Positions 8,479-16,397 of a stretch of DNA of 64,000 bases are shown piece after piece. This stretch comes from Microtetraspora fusca (GTDB taxonomy: Bacteria; Actinomycetota; Actinomycetes; Streptosporangiales; Streptosporangiaceae), in assembly GCF_001570365.1 (NCBI RefSeq), contig NZ_BBYK01000070.1, forward strand, positions 1,717 through 65,716, written 5' to 3'. The translations under genes were made by a program, and so were the position numbers. The notes below the pieces were generated by a model, which was given only the letters and a program-made list of their open reading frames with translations, did not search any database and was not told the DNA's origin. The first letter of the stretch is position 1. The number at the start of each line of letters is the position of its first letter.

Positions 8479-8868
8479 GTGCGACCTCCGGGGGGTGTCG
8501 AGGAACGAGCGTGAGGTTGGATGTGACGGGGGATGTCGCGGCGGCCCGGAACGCGCCGGGGCGCGGCGGGACGCGGCGGGGCTCCGCTGTGGGCGGGCCA
8601 GGTGGCTCCGGGGGATTCGCCGCCGGAGAATCGAAGGGGTGTGCCGCCCGTAGTTTGATGACGAAATCGCGCCGGCGGCCATAAGCGGGCACATAAGTCT
8701 TCGTTATGGCCGAGGTATGGCCGGGGGTATGGCCCGGGGCATGGCCGAGGTATGGCCCGGGGCATGGCCGCTACCACGCGCGCCGCGGCCTGACCTGTGG
8801 CGGGAGCGGATCGGGGTGGCCCGTTCCAGATGGGGGGCCGCCCGGTCCGCGCGGCGTACCTCCCGGCG
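8479..8868. other. Intergenic region upstream of the collagenase gene
   Basis: This 390-bp stretch lies between the response-regulator stop and the collagenase start, both minus strand. It contains the collagenase promoter region and an array of six ATGGCC elements (listed separately). No gene is supported. Confidence 0.6.
8706..8769. repeat. Helically phased ATGGCC array
   Basis: ATGGCC occurs at 8706, 8717, 8729, 8741, 8752 and 8764, i.e. every 11-12 bp; the 22-nt block at 8706-8727 recurs at 8741-8762 with one mismatch. The spacing is close to one DNA helical turn. It sits about 230-290 bp upstream of the collagenase start. Confidence 0.75.
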
Positions 8869-9546
8869 CTACATCGGGCCGATGAGGCGGTGCTCCCAGG
8901 CCCAGGCGGCGATCTCGACCCGGTTGCGTACCTTGAGCTTGGCCTGGACGGCGGACACGTGGCTCTTGACCGTGCTGAGCGAGATGAACAGCTCGGCGGC
9001 GATCTCCTGGTTCGTACGGCCCCGGGCGATCGCCCGGACGACCTCGACCTCCCGGCCGGACAGCGGCCGGTCGGGCGCCGCGCCGGCGGTCAGGTCGGCC
9101 TTCAGGTCGGCGGTCAGGTCGGCGGTCAGATGGCGCAGCAACCGGACGGTGACCGACGGGGAGACCAGGGCGTCGCCGGCGTGCGCCGCCCGCACGGCCT
9201 CGACCAGCAGCGCGGGGCCCGCGTCCTTCAGGAGGAAGCCGACCGCGCCGCCGCGCAGCGCGCCGTAGACGTACTCGTCGAGGTCGAAGGTGGTGACCAC
9301 GACGACGCGGAGCGGGTCGGCGACGCCGGGGCCGGCCAGCGCGCGGGTGACGTCGATGCCGTCGAGACGAGGCATCCGTATGTCCACCAGGCACACGTCC
9401 GGGCGCAGCCGCCGGGCCAGCTCGACCGCCTCGGCGCCGTCCGCGGCCTCCGCGACCACGCTGATGTCGGGCTGGTCCTCCAGGATGAGCCGCAGCCCGC
9501 CGCGGACCATCGCCTGGTCGTCCGCCAGCAGGACCCTGATGGTCAT
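8869..9546 (-). CDS. NarL/LuxR-type response regulator
   Basis: A 225-residue response regulator: receiver domain at residues 3-120 with acidic pocket DD at 9-10, phospho-acceptor Asp55 in CLVDIRMPRLDG, and K in LLKDAG; LuxR-type helix-turn-helix at the C terminus (LSGREVEVVRAIARGRTNQEIA and LSTVKSHVSAVQAKL are the signature segments). The linker between domains contains (T/K)ADL repeated three to four times. Its start overlaps the stop of the sensor kinase gene by 4 nt (ATGA), so the pair is translationally coupled. Targets unknown; the collagenase gene just downstream and a 12-bp inverted repeat upstream of the kinase are candidates. Confidence 0.95.
   Translation of the reverse strand: MTIRVLLADDQAMVRGGLRLILEDQPDISVVAEAADGAEAVELARRLRPDVCLVDIRMPRLDGIDVTRALAGPGVADPLRVVVVTTFDLDEYVYGALRGGAVGFLLKDAGPALLVEAVRAAHAGDALVSPSVTVRLLRHLTADLTADLKADLTAGAAPDRPLSGREVEVVRAIARGRTNQEIAAELFISLSTVKSHVSAVQAKLKVRNRVEIAAWAWEHRLIGPM
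9087..9134. repeat. 12-bp in-frame tandem repeat in the response regulator linker
   Basis: Four 12-nt units of consensus CGGTCAGGTCGG encode the repeated TADL/KADL linker between receiver and DNA-binding domains. Confidence 0.8.
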
Positions 9547-10700
9547 CGCCGCTCCCGCGCCGGGACGGGCAGGGTGGCGAGCACGGACCAGCCGGCGTCC
9601 TCGCGCGGTCCGGCGCGCAGCGTCCCGCCGAGCACCTCGAGGCGCTCCCGCATCCCGACGAGGCCGTACCCGCGGCGACGGGGGTACCGGCCGGGTGGGC
9701 GCGGCGCGTCGTCGGTGACCTCGACGGTCACGGCGTCCCGAGCCTGTGTGACGCCGACGGTGACGGTACGGGCCTGCGGGGCGTGGCGGGCGATGTTGGT
9801 CAGCGACTCCCGCACGACCCGGTAGACGGTGCTCGCCACCTCGGGCGGCCACGTCGCCGCCTCGTCGTCGTCCGGCAGCCGCAGGCGTACCGTCCTGCCG
9901 TCGCCGCCGAAGCGGCCGACCAGATCCTCCAGACGCTCGGGGGAGTACGTCGCGGGGGCGGCGCCGTCGGCGTCCCGCAGCAGGCCGACGACGCGGCGCA
10001 TCGCGGCGAGCGCCTCGGAGCCGGCGGCCTCGATGCCCGCGAGCGAGGCGTCCACCTTCTCGGGACGCTTGCGCGCCACGAGCTGGGCCGCCTGCGCCTG
10101 GAGCACGATGCCGGTGACGTGGTGGGCGACCAGGTCGTGCAGCTCCCTGGCCAGCGCCAGGCGCTCGTCGCGGCGTACCTTCTCCGCCGCCGCCCTCCGG
10201 CGGGCGCCGAGCAGCCGCGGCGTCAGCCCGGCCGCGACGGCGGCGAGCCATCCCGCGCCGTTCAGCATCGTGACCGCCGGGACACCGAGCGCGAGCGTAC
10301 GGGCGCTGAGCAGGCTCGCGGCGACCACCGCCAGCCCGCCGGCCGCGACCGCGCCTGCCGATCGGGCCGGGAGCGTCCTGACCGCGGAACCGACGAGCAC
10401 GGACAGGCCGAGGGCCATCGCGGGGCCGGGCTCGGCGGGCAGCCCGCCGAACAGGGCGGCCGGGATCGCGACCGCCGCGACAGCCAGCCCGGCGATCGCC
10501 GCCCACGCGCGCTCGCGCCGGCGCAGCAGGGCGATCAGGCACACCACCGCCCCGGCGGCGCAGTCGAACTGCCAGTAGCCGCCTCCCCAGCTCTCCGCGA
10601 TCCGGGACGCCCAGAACGCGAGCACCGCGGCGAACACGACGGCGAGCCCGATGTCGGACGCGTTCCTGGCCCGCCCGGCCAGCCACTCGGGAACGTTCAC
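9543..10700 (-). CDS. Two-component sensor histidine kinase (HisKA_3 type)
   Basis: A 385-residue kinase of the NarL-partner class. Residues 1-165 are hydrophobic with about five or six membrane segments (SDIGLAVVFAAVLAFWAS, FDCAAGAVVCLIALL, AAVAIPAALFGGL and later ones). The dimerisation/phosphotransfer motif RELHDLVAHHVTG follows, with the phospho-accepting His after REL, then the HATPase domain with VVRESLTNIARHA (N box) and GYGLVGMRERLEVLGG (G box). GTG 10700 is the best start because it begins just before the first membrane helix; no strong ribosome-binding site is seen and a leaderless transcript is possible. Forms an operon with the response regulator (4-nt overlap). Confidence 0.9.
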   Translation of the reverse strand: MNVPEWLAGRARNASDIGLAVVFAAVLAFWASRIAESWGGGYWQFDCAAGAVVCLIALLRRRERAWAAIAGLAVAAVAIPAALFGGLPAEPGPAMALGLSVLVGSAVRTLPARSAGAVAAGGLAVVAASLLSARTLALGVPAVTMLNGAGWLAAVAAGLTPRLLGARRRAAAEKVRRDERLALARELHDLVAHHVTGIVLQAQAAQLVARKRPEKVDASLAGIEAAGSEALAAMRRVVGLLRDADGAAPATYSPERLEDLVGRFGGDGRTVRLRLPDDDEAATWPPEVASTVYRVVRESLTNIARHAPQARTVTVGVTQARDAVTVEVTDDAPRPPGRYPRRRGYGLVGMRERLEVLGGTLRAGPREDAGWSVLATLPVPARERR

Positions 10701-10737
10701 AAGCGTCGAGGCTACGAGATGACCACCGGCGGGCCGT

Positions 10738-10786
10738 ACCGGCCGAAAGTACGATCCCGCGGCGGAGAACCCTGCTTTCGGCCGGT
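10738..10786. promoter_or_regulatory. 12-bp inverted repeat between divergent kinase and DUF418 genes
   Basis: ACCGGCCGAAAG (10738-10749) and CTTTCGGCCGGT (10775-10786) are perfect inverted repeats separated by 25 bp in the 121-bp divergent promoter region. Probably a regulator site, most simply for the adjacent NarL-type regulator; a stem-loop in the DUF418 leader is the alternative. Confidence 0.55.
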
Positions 10787-10821
10787 CCCGCCGCCGGGCG
10801 GCGGCACTCAGGATGAACGCC

Positions 10822-11928
10822 ATGTCAGATGCAGATCGTTCTCCGGCCATCCGGATCGAAGGTGGTGCGTACAGCGGCGGACGTCCGGCGGACCCCGCCC
10901 GCGCCGACGCACAGGACGGCCCCGCGACCGCCTCTCCCAGTACTTCTCCTGGGCGTCCCCGCATCGCCGCGCTCGACGTCGTGCGCGGGTTCGCCCTGTG
11001 CGGGATCCTGCTCGCCAACGTCCAGCCGATCGCGAGCGTCGTCGACCTCCTCGCGCCGGGGTCGGCGGGCGGCCCGGTGGAGGAGTGGATGGGCCTGCTC
11101 GTCGAGCAGCGCTTCTATCCGATCTTCTCCCTGCTGTTCGGGATCGGGTTCTCGCTGCTGCTGGAGTCCGCCGCGGGTCGCGCCGCCCATCCGCGCGTGC
11201 TCCTGCTCCGTCGGCTCCTGGTCCTGCTCGTGATGGGCGTGGCGCACTTCCTGCTGCTGTGGCGGGGCGACATCCTGAGCACCTACGCCGTGCTCGGCCT
11301 GCTGGTGCTGCTGCCCTCGACCTGGCTGCCCCGATGGGCGGTGGCCGCCCTCTCTCCCGTGCTCGTCGTGGCGTCGTGGTTCATGCACGGCGACCGATTC
11401 CTGCTGATCGCCGGGCTGTTCCTGCTGGGCTCGGCACTGGCCCGATATGGAGTGATCGACCGGATCGAGCGGTCGACCCGGGTGCCCGCCGTGCTCGGCC
11501 TGGTCTTCGCTGTCGCGGCGGCGCCCGCCCTCTGGTGGCAGGTCACGTCGCGGCTCGAGGACATGGACCTGTGGGCCCCCTCCTCCCTCGCCGTGTCCGG
11601 GACGCTGCTCGCGGGCGTGTACGTGTGCGCGATGCTCGTCCTGCTCAGGACGCCGCTGCGGGCCGCGCTGCAGGTCGTCTTCGCGCCGCTCGGCCGGATG
11701 GCGCTGACCAACTACCTGACCGCCACGGTCCTCGTCCTGGTGGCCGCGCGGCTGCTCGGCGTGCCGGTCGGCCGGTCGTGGACCGCGATGCTCCTGACCG
11801 CCGGCGCCATCCTCGCGCTCCAGTGGTTGTGGTCCACCCTCTGGCTGCGCCGGTACCGCTTCGGCCCGCTTGAGTGGCTCTGGCGGTGGGCCACCTGGGG
11901 GCGCCGCCCGGCCCTGCGCGTCCGTTGA
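10822..11928 (+). CDS. DUF418-family integral membrane protein
   Basis: A 368-residue multispanning membrane protein. The N-terminal [20 protein letters not shown] is the hallmark of this family (YeiB-like), followed by about eight to nine hydrophobic helices and a C-terminal DUF418 portion ([41 protein letters not shown]). Function of the family is unknown; relationships to acyltransferase-like membrane proteins have been proposed. ATG 10822 is preferred to ATG 10813 because AGGA lies 8 nt upstream of it. About 45 residues of a Ser/Pro/Ala-rich cytosolic leader precede the first helix. Divergent from the histidine kinase. Confidence 0.9.
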   Translation: MSDADRSPAIRIEGGAYSGGRPADPARADAQDGPATASPSTSPGRPRIAALDVVRGFALCGILLANVQPIASVVDLLAPGSAGGPVEEWMGLLVEQRFYPIFSLLFGIGFSLLLESAAGRAAHPRVLLLRRLLVLLVMGVAHFLLLWRGDILSTYAVLGLLVLLPSTWLPRWAVAALSPVLVVASWFMHGDRFLLIAGLFLLGSALARYGVIDRIERSTRVPAVLGLVFAVAAAPALWWQVTSRLEDMDLWAPSSLAVSGTLLAGVYVCAMLVLLRTPLRAALQVVFAPLGRMALTNYLTATVLVLVAARLLGVPVGRSWTAMLLTAGAILALQWLWSTLWLRRYRFGPLEWLWRWATWGRRPALRVR

Positions 11929-11956
11929 TTCTCTCGCGGGGCCCGCGGCGGGTCTG

Positions 11957-12793
11957 TCACAGGGAGCAGACCGCCGGGATTTCCTCGGTGTGCCGGACGA
12001 TCCGCTCGACGACCTCGATCACGTCCGAGGCGGGAAGCCGGACGGCCTCGCCGTCGAGCAGCCGGTAGGAGATCCACTCCTCGCGCACCCACACCTGCCA
12101 CGCGCCGCGCTCCTGCCGCAGGCTCCCGTCGCAGGACAGGTGCGCGCGCAGGCCGCGGGCGGCGAGCAGCGCCTGGATCCGCTCGGCGCACCGGCGGCGC
12201 GACCACGGCCGGGGCCGTTCCGAGGGGAGGCGCGGGGCGTACTCCGGGACCGGGAGGGGGACCGGGGCGGCGAGCGGGACGGGGAGCGGGACGGGGAGCG
12301 GCACGGGGAGAGGCACGGGGAGAGGCACGGTGAAGAACACCGCCTTCCCCGGCGCAGGCGACGCTCCGAGGCGGCCGCGGGTCGGGTGGACGCCCCAGCG
12401 GCCGCCGTGCTCGGTGGTCAGCACGTCCACCAGATGCAGGCCGCGCCCGCCGGCGGAGTCCGTGGGCGGCGACTGTGGCGGGCGGCGCAGCGGCCCCTTC
12501 CACGTCACGGGGTCGAACACCTTGAACACGATCTCCGGCCCGGCGTGCCGCCGCAGGTAGGCCCACATCTCCGGGCGACCTCCGCCGGGAGGCGTGGTCC
12601 GGTACGCGTGCAGGAGGGCGTTGGTGGCGAGCTCCGAGGCCATCAGCGTGACGTCGCAGGTGACGTCGCGCGGCAGGCGGAACTCGCGGCACAGGGCGCG
12701 CGCGATCGACCGGGCGAACTCGGCGCAGGTCGCGTCCAGCGGCAACGGCCAGGCGGGGAAGCCGCCGTCGCTCAGCCTCGTCGAGATGTCCAT
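11957..12793 (-). CDS. RsbW-like ATP-binding protein with (VPLP)n linker
   Basis: A 278-residue protein with an N-terminal GHKL/HATPase_c_2 domain as in the anti-sigma factor and serine kinase RsbW: LMASELATNALLHAY is the N box and GGRGLHLVDVLTTEHG the G box. Proteins of this shape are abundant in streptomycete-like actinobacteria and are usually single-domain (about 140-180 residues). Here a proline-rich linker of repeated VPLP follows at about residues 155-185, then a C-terminal Arg/Trp-rich region of about 90 residues (WSRRRCAERIQALLAARGL to DVIEVVERIVRHTEE) that resembles no family I recognise. It probably regulates a sigma or anti-anti-sigma partner encoded elsewhere. Convergent with DUF418 and divergent from the LysR gene. 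Confidence 0.85.
   Translation of the reverse strand: MDISTRLSDGGFPAWPLPLDATCAEFARSIARALCREFRLPRDVTCDVTLMASELATNALLHAYRTTPPGGGRPEMWAYLRRHAGPEIVFKVFDPVTWKGPLRRPPQSPPTDSAGGRGLHLVDVLTTEHGGRWGVHPTRGRLGASPAPGKAVFFTVPLPVPLPVPLPVPLPVPLAAPVPLPVPEYAPRLPSERPRPWSRRRCAERIQALLAARGLRAHLSCDGSLRQERGAWQVWVREEWISYRLLDGEAVRLPASDVIEVVERIVRHTEEIPAVCSL
12275..12334. repeat. 12-bp in-frame tandem repeat encoding VPLP
   Basis: About four and a half units of CGGGACGGGGAG or AGGCACGGGGAG in tandem, coding on the minus strand for VPLP repeats that join the ATPase domain to the C-terminal region. Confidence 0.85.
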
Positions 12794-12862
12794 GGCACGT
12801 TTCCGGTACGGACGTCACCCCTGATCGGCATCATGTCGGGCTCCTTGGTGCTGTTCGGGGCG

Positions 12863-12892
12863 AAACGGTGGTGGGCAAAACGGTGGTGGGCA
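12863..12892. repeat. 15-bp tandem duplication upstream of the LysR gene
   Basis: AAACGGTGGTGGGCA occurs twice back to back, 72 to 102 bp upstream of the LysR start codon and 70 bp upstream of the RsbW-like gene. Could be a duplicated operator half or a recent slippage event. Confidence 0.7.
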
Positions 12893-12964
12893 ATGGGAGA
12901 GACAGCCGGAAGTTTCTCCCGAGAATCAGGCCGCCGGTTATTCATTGCCGCATAATTTCCCGTT

Positions 12965-13918
12965 ATGGATCTCGATATCCGGCATCTCCGTATGATCTGT
13001 GCCATAGCGGAGTCGGGCAGCCTGACCAGGGCCGCGGCCCAGGTGGGGCTCTCCCAGCCGGCCATGACGAACCTGCTGCGCCGGGTCGAGACCCTCATCG
13101 GGGGCGAACTTTTCGTCCGCAGCCGCACCGGGGTGGAGCCGACGCCGCTCGGCGACCAGGTCATCGCCCGCGCCCGGATCGTCCTTTCCGAGGTCGACGT
13201 GCTGTTCGGCGACCTGCGCGGGCCGTCCGAGACCGGATCGCTGCGGCTGGGCTCGGTCCACGTCGGCTGCGTGGGCAGCATCGTCAACCAGGTCGGCGAC
13301 GTCCTGCCCGGACGCGAGATCTCACTGCGCATCGAGCCCTCCGCGGTGCTGCTGGCCGAGGCGCTCACACACGGGCGGCTCGACGCGGCGCTGCTCGGCG
13401 TCATCGAGGGGTTCGGCGTCACGCTGGCGCCGCCGGTCGCCAGCCGGACACTGGTCCCCAGGTATCCGATTTTCGTCGCGCTGTCGGCGGCGCACCCGCT
13501 CGCCGGAAACGAGGAGATCCGGCTGGCCGACCTCAGGGACGAGGCGTGGATCAGCCCGCCGGGGGCCGACGACGGTTCCCTCGCCGCGCTGCGGGCCTCG
13601 TGCCGGGCGGCCGGCTTCGAGCCCGACGTGCGCTTCGAGGCGCCGAGCGGGGCCGCCCGCCCCCTGGTGGCGGACGGCCACGGCGTGCGGCTCGTCGATC
13701 CCTGCTGGCCCGCGCCGGAGGGCACCGCCGTACGGCCGCTCGCGGGGGAGCCGCAAGTGGCACGGCTGCTCGTCGCGTGGCGCAGGGACCGCCTGGGCGA
13801 CGCGACCGCCGGGGCGCTCTATCGCGGCCTGGCCGCGGCGTTCATCGACCATGTGCACGACAACCCTGTCTTCGGACGCTGGTGGGAGGCGCACCCCGAG
13901 GTGCATCCGCTGGTGTGA
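12965..13918 (+). CDS. LysR-family transcriptional regulator
   Basis: A 317-residue LysR-type regulator. The N-terminal winged helix-turn-helix is textbook: HLRMICAIAESGSLTRAAAQ, VGLSQPAMTNLLRRVE, GGELFVRSRTGVEPTPLG, then a linker helix and a substrate-binding domain from about residue 90 (GSLRLGSVHVG). The effector is unknown. No divergent metabolic gene is present: the upstream divergent neighbour is the RsbW-like ATPase and downstream is a convergent small secreted protein, so its target is not obvious. The intergenic region upstream holds a 15-bp tandem duplication. Confidence 0.93.
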   Translation: MDLDIRHLRMICAIAESGSLTRAAAQVGLSQPAMTNLLRRVETLIGGELFVRSRTGVEPTPLGDQVIARARIVLSEVDVLFGDLRGPSETGSLRLGSVHVGCVGSIVNQVGDVLPGREISLRIEPSAVLLAEALTHGRLDAALLGVIEGFGVTLAPPVASRTLVPRYPIFVALSAAHPLAGNEEIRLADLRDEAWISPPGADDGSLAALRASCRAAGFEPDVRFEAPSGAARPLVADGHGVRLVDPCWPAPEGTAVRPLAGEPQVARLLVAWRRDRLGDATAGALYRGLAAAFIDHVHDNPVFGRWWEAHPEVHPLV

Positions 13919-13951
13919 GACCGCTCGCCGGCCGGGTCTCCGTGACCGCGT

Positions 13952-14257
13952 TCAGCGCCGTTCCACCCGGAGGGAAATGATCGTGCCCGGAGGGATGTAG
14001 GCCGAGGAGACGACCCCGGCGGGCTCCCAGGGGCCGACGTTGTAGGCGTAGCCGACGGCCGGGTTGACGTGCAGCACGGTCACGGCCACGCGGTGCTCGC
14101 CGGTGCCGCTCGTGCAGTAGCTCGACGCCGTCGATCCGCTGACGGAGGTCGTGCAGTTGTCGGGAAGGGCGTTGGCCGCGGGCGCGGTACCGGCGAGCAA
14201 CGCCGACGTGAGGAGCGCCGCCGCGGGGAGAGTTAAAGCCCACTTCCTAGATGTCAC
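13952..14257 (-). CDS. Small secreted protein of unknown function
   Basis: 101 residues with a clear Sec signal peptide (RKWALTLPAAALLTSALLAG, cleavage after ANA at residue 30) and a mature part of about 71 residues with two cysteines (35 and 48) that could form one disulfide, followed by a beta-rich segment (HRVAVTVLHVNPAVGYAYNVGP). GTG 14257 was chosen because GGAGG sits 6-7 nt upstream and the signal peptide starts there; the longer frame would begin inside the upstream palindrome. I do not recognise the family. A perfect 19-bp palindrome 44 nt upstream suggests tight regulation. Confidence 0.75.
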   Translation of the reverse strand: MTSRKWALTLPAAALLTSALLAGTAPAANALPDNCTTSVSGSTASSYCTSGTGEHRVAVTVLHVNPAVGYAYNVGPWEPAGVVSSAYIPPGTIISLRVERR

Positions 14258-14300
14258 GTTCCGCCTCCGGATCCTGTGAACAGCGGGAAAGCAGTTTTCC

Positions 14301-14319
14301 ATTAGGAAACTTTCCTAAT
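14301..14319. promoter_or_regulatory. 19-bp perfect palindrome upstream of the small secreted protein
   Basis: ATTAGGAAACTTTCCTAAT is a perfect palindrome (one central base) 43 nt upstream of the GTG start, in AT-rich sequence suited to a promoter. It is a probable operator for an unidentified dimeric regulator of exported proteins. Confidence 0.65.
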
Positions 14320-14421
14320 CAAAACGCCATTGGAGGTCCGCCGTCAAGAGCCCGCGGCATCTCGTCCCGCTCGTCTCGGGTCCGGAGCGGTGGATGATCG
14401 TAGGGTTCCAACCGAGCGGTG

Positions 14422-14961
14422 ATGCGGGGTGCGCCGATGCGGGCCAGGTTGCGGAAGCTGTGGATCGGCGGGCGGGCGTTCCTGTGGCGCGCCCGGATCC
14501 GCTGCGTGCGCGGCGAGGGCGACTGCCATCGGTGCATCCGGGTGCGGATCTGGGGCGCGGGCAAGAACAGCCGGGCGCTGCAGGCCGACCTGTTGTCGAA
14601 AAGCTGGCCTGCGCCCTGGGGCGCATGTGCCGCCGACGGCGCGTACCCGACCTCACAGGACGTGCGGGCACTCGTCGTGTATGCCATGGAGCACGGTTGG
14701 GAGCCCGATGTCCGTGGTGGCACGCACATCCTGACCGAGAGCGAGCATGCGTCCACGCTGGAGCTGTCCGGCTTCCTGATCACCGATCGTCTCCGCCTGC
14801 CGGAGGCGCCGGATCCGACCGCGCGGGTGATCCGCGCCTTCGTCGATGACCAAGGCGCGGCACACCCGTCTCACCGCGATGGAAGGCGTCGGGAATCACG
14901 CGTCGACGGCGGAGATCGTCGTGGCGGTGGCTCCGAAACCGGCCCGGCTCCTACCGGCTGA
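14422..14961 (+). CDS. Hypothetical protein with N-terminal Cys cluster
   Basis: 179 residues of unknown function. The N-terminal third is basic and contains Cys28, Cys35 and Cys38 (C-x6-C-x2-C); the middle contains DVRALVVYAMEHGWEPDV and GGTHILTESEHA, which look like a folded alpha/beta domain; the last 40 residues are Arg/Gly/Asp-rich and overlap the neighbouring sigma-factor remnant on the other strand, so the true C terminus may have been altered by that junction. ATG 14437 is an alternative start. It is isolated from its neighbours and has no clear operon partner. Confidence 0.55.
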   Translation: MRGAPMRARLRKLWIGGRAFLWRARIRCVRGEGDCHRCIRVRIWGAGKNSRALQADLLSKSWPAPWGACAADGAYPTSQDVRALVVYAMEHGWEPDVRGGTHILTESEHASTLELSGFLITDRLRLPEAPDPTARVIRAFVDDQGAAHPSHRDGRRRESRVDGGDRRGGGSETGPAPTG

Positions 14962-15202
14962 TCTGACGTGGCGCCGCCAGTGCGAGGAGTTTGTCCGGAT
15001 TGCGGATGGCGTAGAAGTGGGTGATCTTCCCGCCGGCGACGTCGGCCAGGAAGATCCCCTCCAGGTGGTCGCCGCTGTAGGCGACGAGCGCGGGCGTGTT
15101 GTTGCAGTTCACCGACTCGATCCGCGTGTCCGCGCGGAAGATGCCCAGGAGGAGCGCGGCCACCTTCTCCGCGCCCACCACACGGACCGTCGCCAGGTCC
15201 AC
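14951..15202 (-). pseudogene. C-terminal remnant of an ECF41/SigJ-like sigma factor (SnoaL-like domain)
   Basis: The 83-residue frame contains VRVVGAEKVAALLLGIFRA, TPALVAYSGDHLEG, FLADVAGGKITHFYAIRNPDKL, which resemble the carboxy-terminal SnoaL-like domain that ECF41 sigma factors carry after region 4, including the characteristic NPDKL close to the end. The frame can be followed upstream to a stop at about 15250 (GRRTSYLRWADVDL), but sigma regions 2 and 4 are absent and the divergent soxR gene and its operator lie directly there. I read it as a truncated gene whose 5' part was lost; a free-standing SnoaL-like protein is the alternative. Confidence 0.55.
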
Positions 15203-15245
15203 GTCCGCCCACCGGAGATAGCTGGTCCTGCGGCCGACGGGGGAA

Positions 15246-15263
15246 CCTCAACCAATGTCGAGG
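15246..15263. promoter_or_regulatory. SoxR box
   Basis: CCTCAACCAATGTCGAGG matches the 18-bp SoxR operator (CCTCAAG-N4-CTTGAGG type) in both outer arms and lies 21 bp upstream of the soxR start codon, indicating autoregulation. Confidence 0.7.
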
Positions 15264-15283
15264 TCGGTCGGTAGGCTTCCGGC

Positions 15284-15772
15284 ATGCCGAAGCTTCCCCT
15301 GGACATCAAGGAGCTCACCGTCGGGCAGCTCGCCGAGCGGTCGGGCGTCGCGGTGAGCGCGCTGCACTTCTACGAGGCGAAGGGGCTCATCCGCAGCCGC
15401 AGGACCTCCGGAAACCAGCGCCGCTACCCCCGCGAGACCCTGCGCCGGGTCGCCGTCATCCGCGTGGCGCAACGCGTCGGCATCCCGCTGCGCGTCGTCG
15501 CCGAGGCGCTGGACACCCTTCCGGAGGGCCGTACGCCGACGATGGAGGACTGGGCGCGGCTGTCCACCGAGTGGCGGGCCGAGCTGGACGCCCGCATCGA
15601 CCAGCTCACCCGCCTGCGCGACCGGCTGTCCGACTGCATCGGATGCGGCTGCCTGTCACTGGACCGGTGCGTGCTGCGCAACTTCGACGACCGGCTGGGC
15701 GACGCCGGCCCCGGCCCGCGCCGCCTGCTCAGCCGGCGCGTCGCGCACGAGGACCCGTTCACCTCGTCCTGA
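15284..15772 (+). CDS. soxR: SoxR, redox-sensing MerR-family regulator
   Basis: A 162-residue MerR-family activator. The DNA-binding part [25 protein letters not shown] is followed by a dimerisation helix and the [2Fe-2S] cluster motif C-x2-C-x-C-x5-C at Cys118, Cys121, Cys123 and Cys129 ([12 protein letters not shown]), which defines SoxR. In actinobacteria SoxR responds to redox-active secondary metabolites rather than mainly to superoxide and controls a few oxidoreductase genes. An SoxR box lies immediately upstream. Its location 1.5 kb from an NRPS locus is suggestive but no direct target is next to it; the divergent neighbour is only a sigma-factor remnant. Confidence 0.95.
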   Translation: MPKLPLDIKELTVGQLAERSGVAVSALHFYEAKGLIRSRRTSGNQRRYPRETLRRVAVIRVAQRVGIPLRVVAEALDTLPEGRTPTMEDWARLSTEWRAELDARIDQLTRLRDRLSDCIGCGCLSLDRCVLRNFDDRLGDAGPGPRRLLSRRVAHEDPFTSS

Positions 15773-15775
15773 CGC

Positions 15776-16213
15776 TCACTGGGGAGCGGTGACCGGCCGC
15801 CACGGCACCGGGCTGGACAGGACCATGGTGCTGGACGGCCTGCCGTACTGGGCGAGCAGGTCGATCAGCCCCTCGAACTCCTCCATCGACGGCACCGCGA
15901 CCAGGAGCAGGCAGCAGGTGTCGCCGGTGACCCGGTACACCTGGAGGATCTCCGGCCGGGTCAGTGCCTCCTCGTCGCGGAGCACGCACCGGGGGCCGTA
16001 GCAGGACATGCGGATCAGCGCCCGCACCGTACGCCCGGCGAGCCCCAGGTCCACGTGGGCGTGGTAGCCCGAGATCACCCCGGACTCCTCCAGCCGCCGG
16101 ACCCGCTCCGCCACGGCGGGCGCCGACATGTGCACCCGGCGGGACAGCTCGCTGTACGACAGCCGCGCGTCCGCCTGCAACTCGGCCAGGATCGCCCAGT
16201 CCATCGCGTCCAC
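15776..16213 (-). CDS. Lrp/AsnC-family transcriptional regulator
   Basis: A 145-residue feast/famine regulator: N-terminal helix-turn-helix (LDWAILAELQADARLSYSELS-type segment, here DWAILAELQADARLSYSEL, then VHMSAPAVAERVRRLEESGVI) and the alpha/beta RAM domain for amino-acid binding (VTGDTCCLLLVAVPSMEEFEGLI). The GTG start at 16213 has GGGAGG nearby. It is divergent from tryptophan 2,3-dioxygenase across 184 bp, the usual arrangement for an Lrp-type regulator of amino-acid catabolism, so tryptophan or another amino acid is a plausible effector. Confidence 0.92.
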   Translation of the reverse strand: MDAMDWAILAELQADARLSYSELSRRVHMSAPAVAERVRRLEESGVISGYHAHVDLGLAGRTVRALIRMSCYGPRCVLRDEEALTRPEILQVYRVTGDTCCLLLVAVPSMEEFEGLIDLLAQYGRPSSTMVLSSPVPWRPVTAPQ

Positions 16214-16397
16214 GACCGCGCCTCCCGATCACTCCGCGCCGCAGCGCCCGACGATGTGCGAACCGCCGAGCGGCTACGCAAAGCGAACCGCCGATCTGGC
16301 TTCCGAACGGAAGGTCCAAACGGCATATCGCCTTTGTCATGTTATTTCATGCTTTGCCGGGGAGGCGGATCATTGGAGGTGGAACGAGGAGGGAGCC

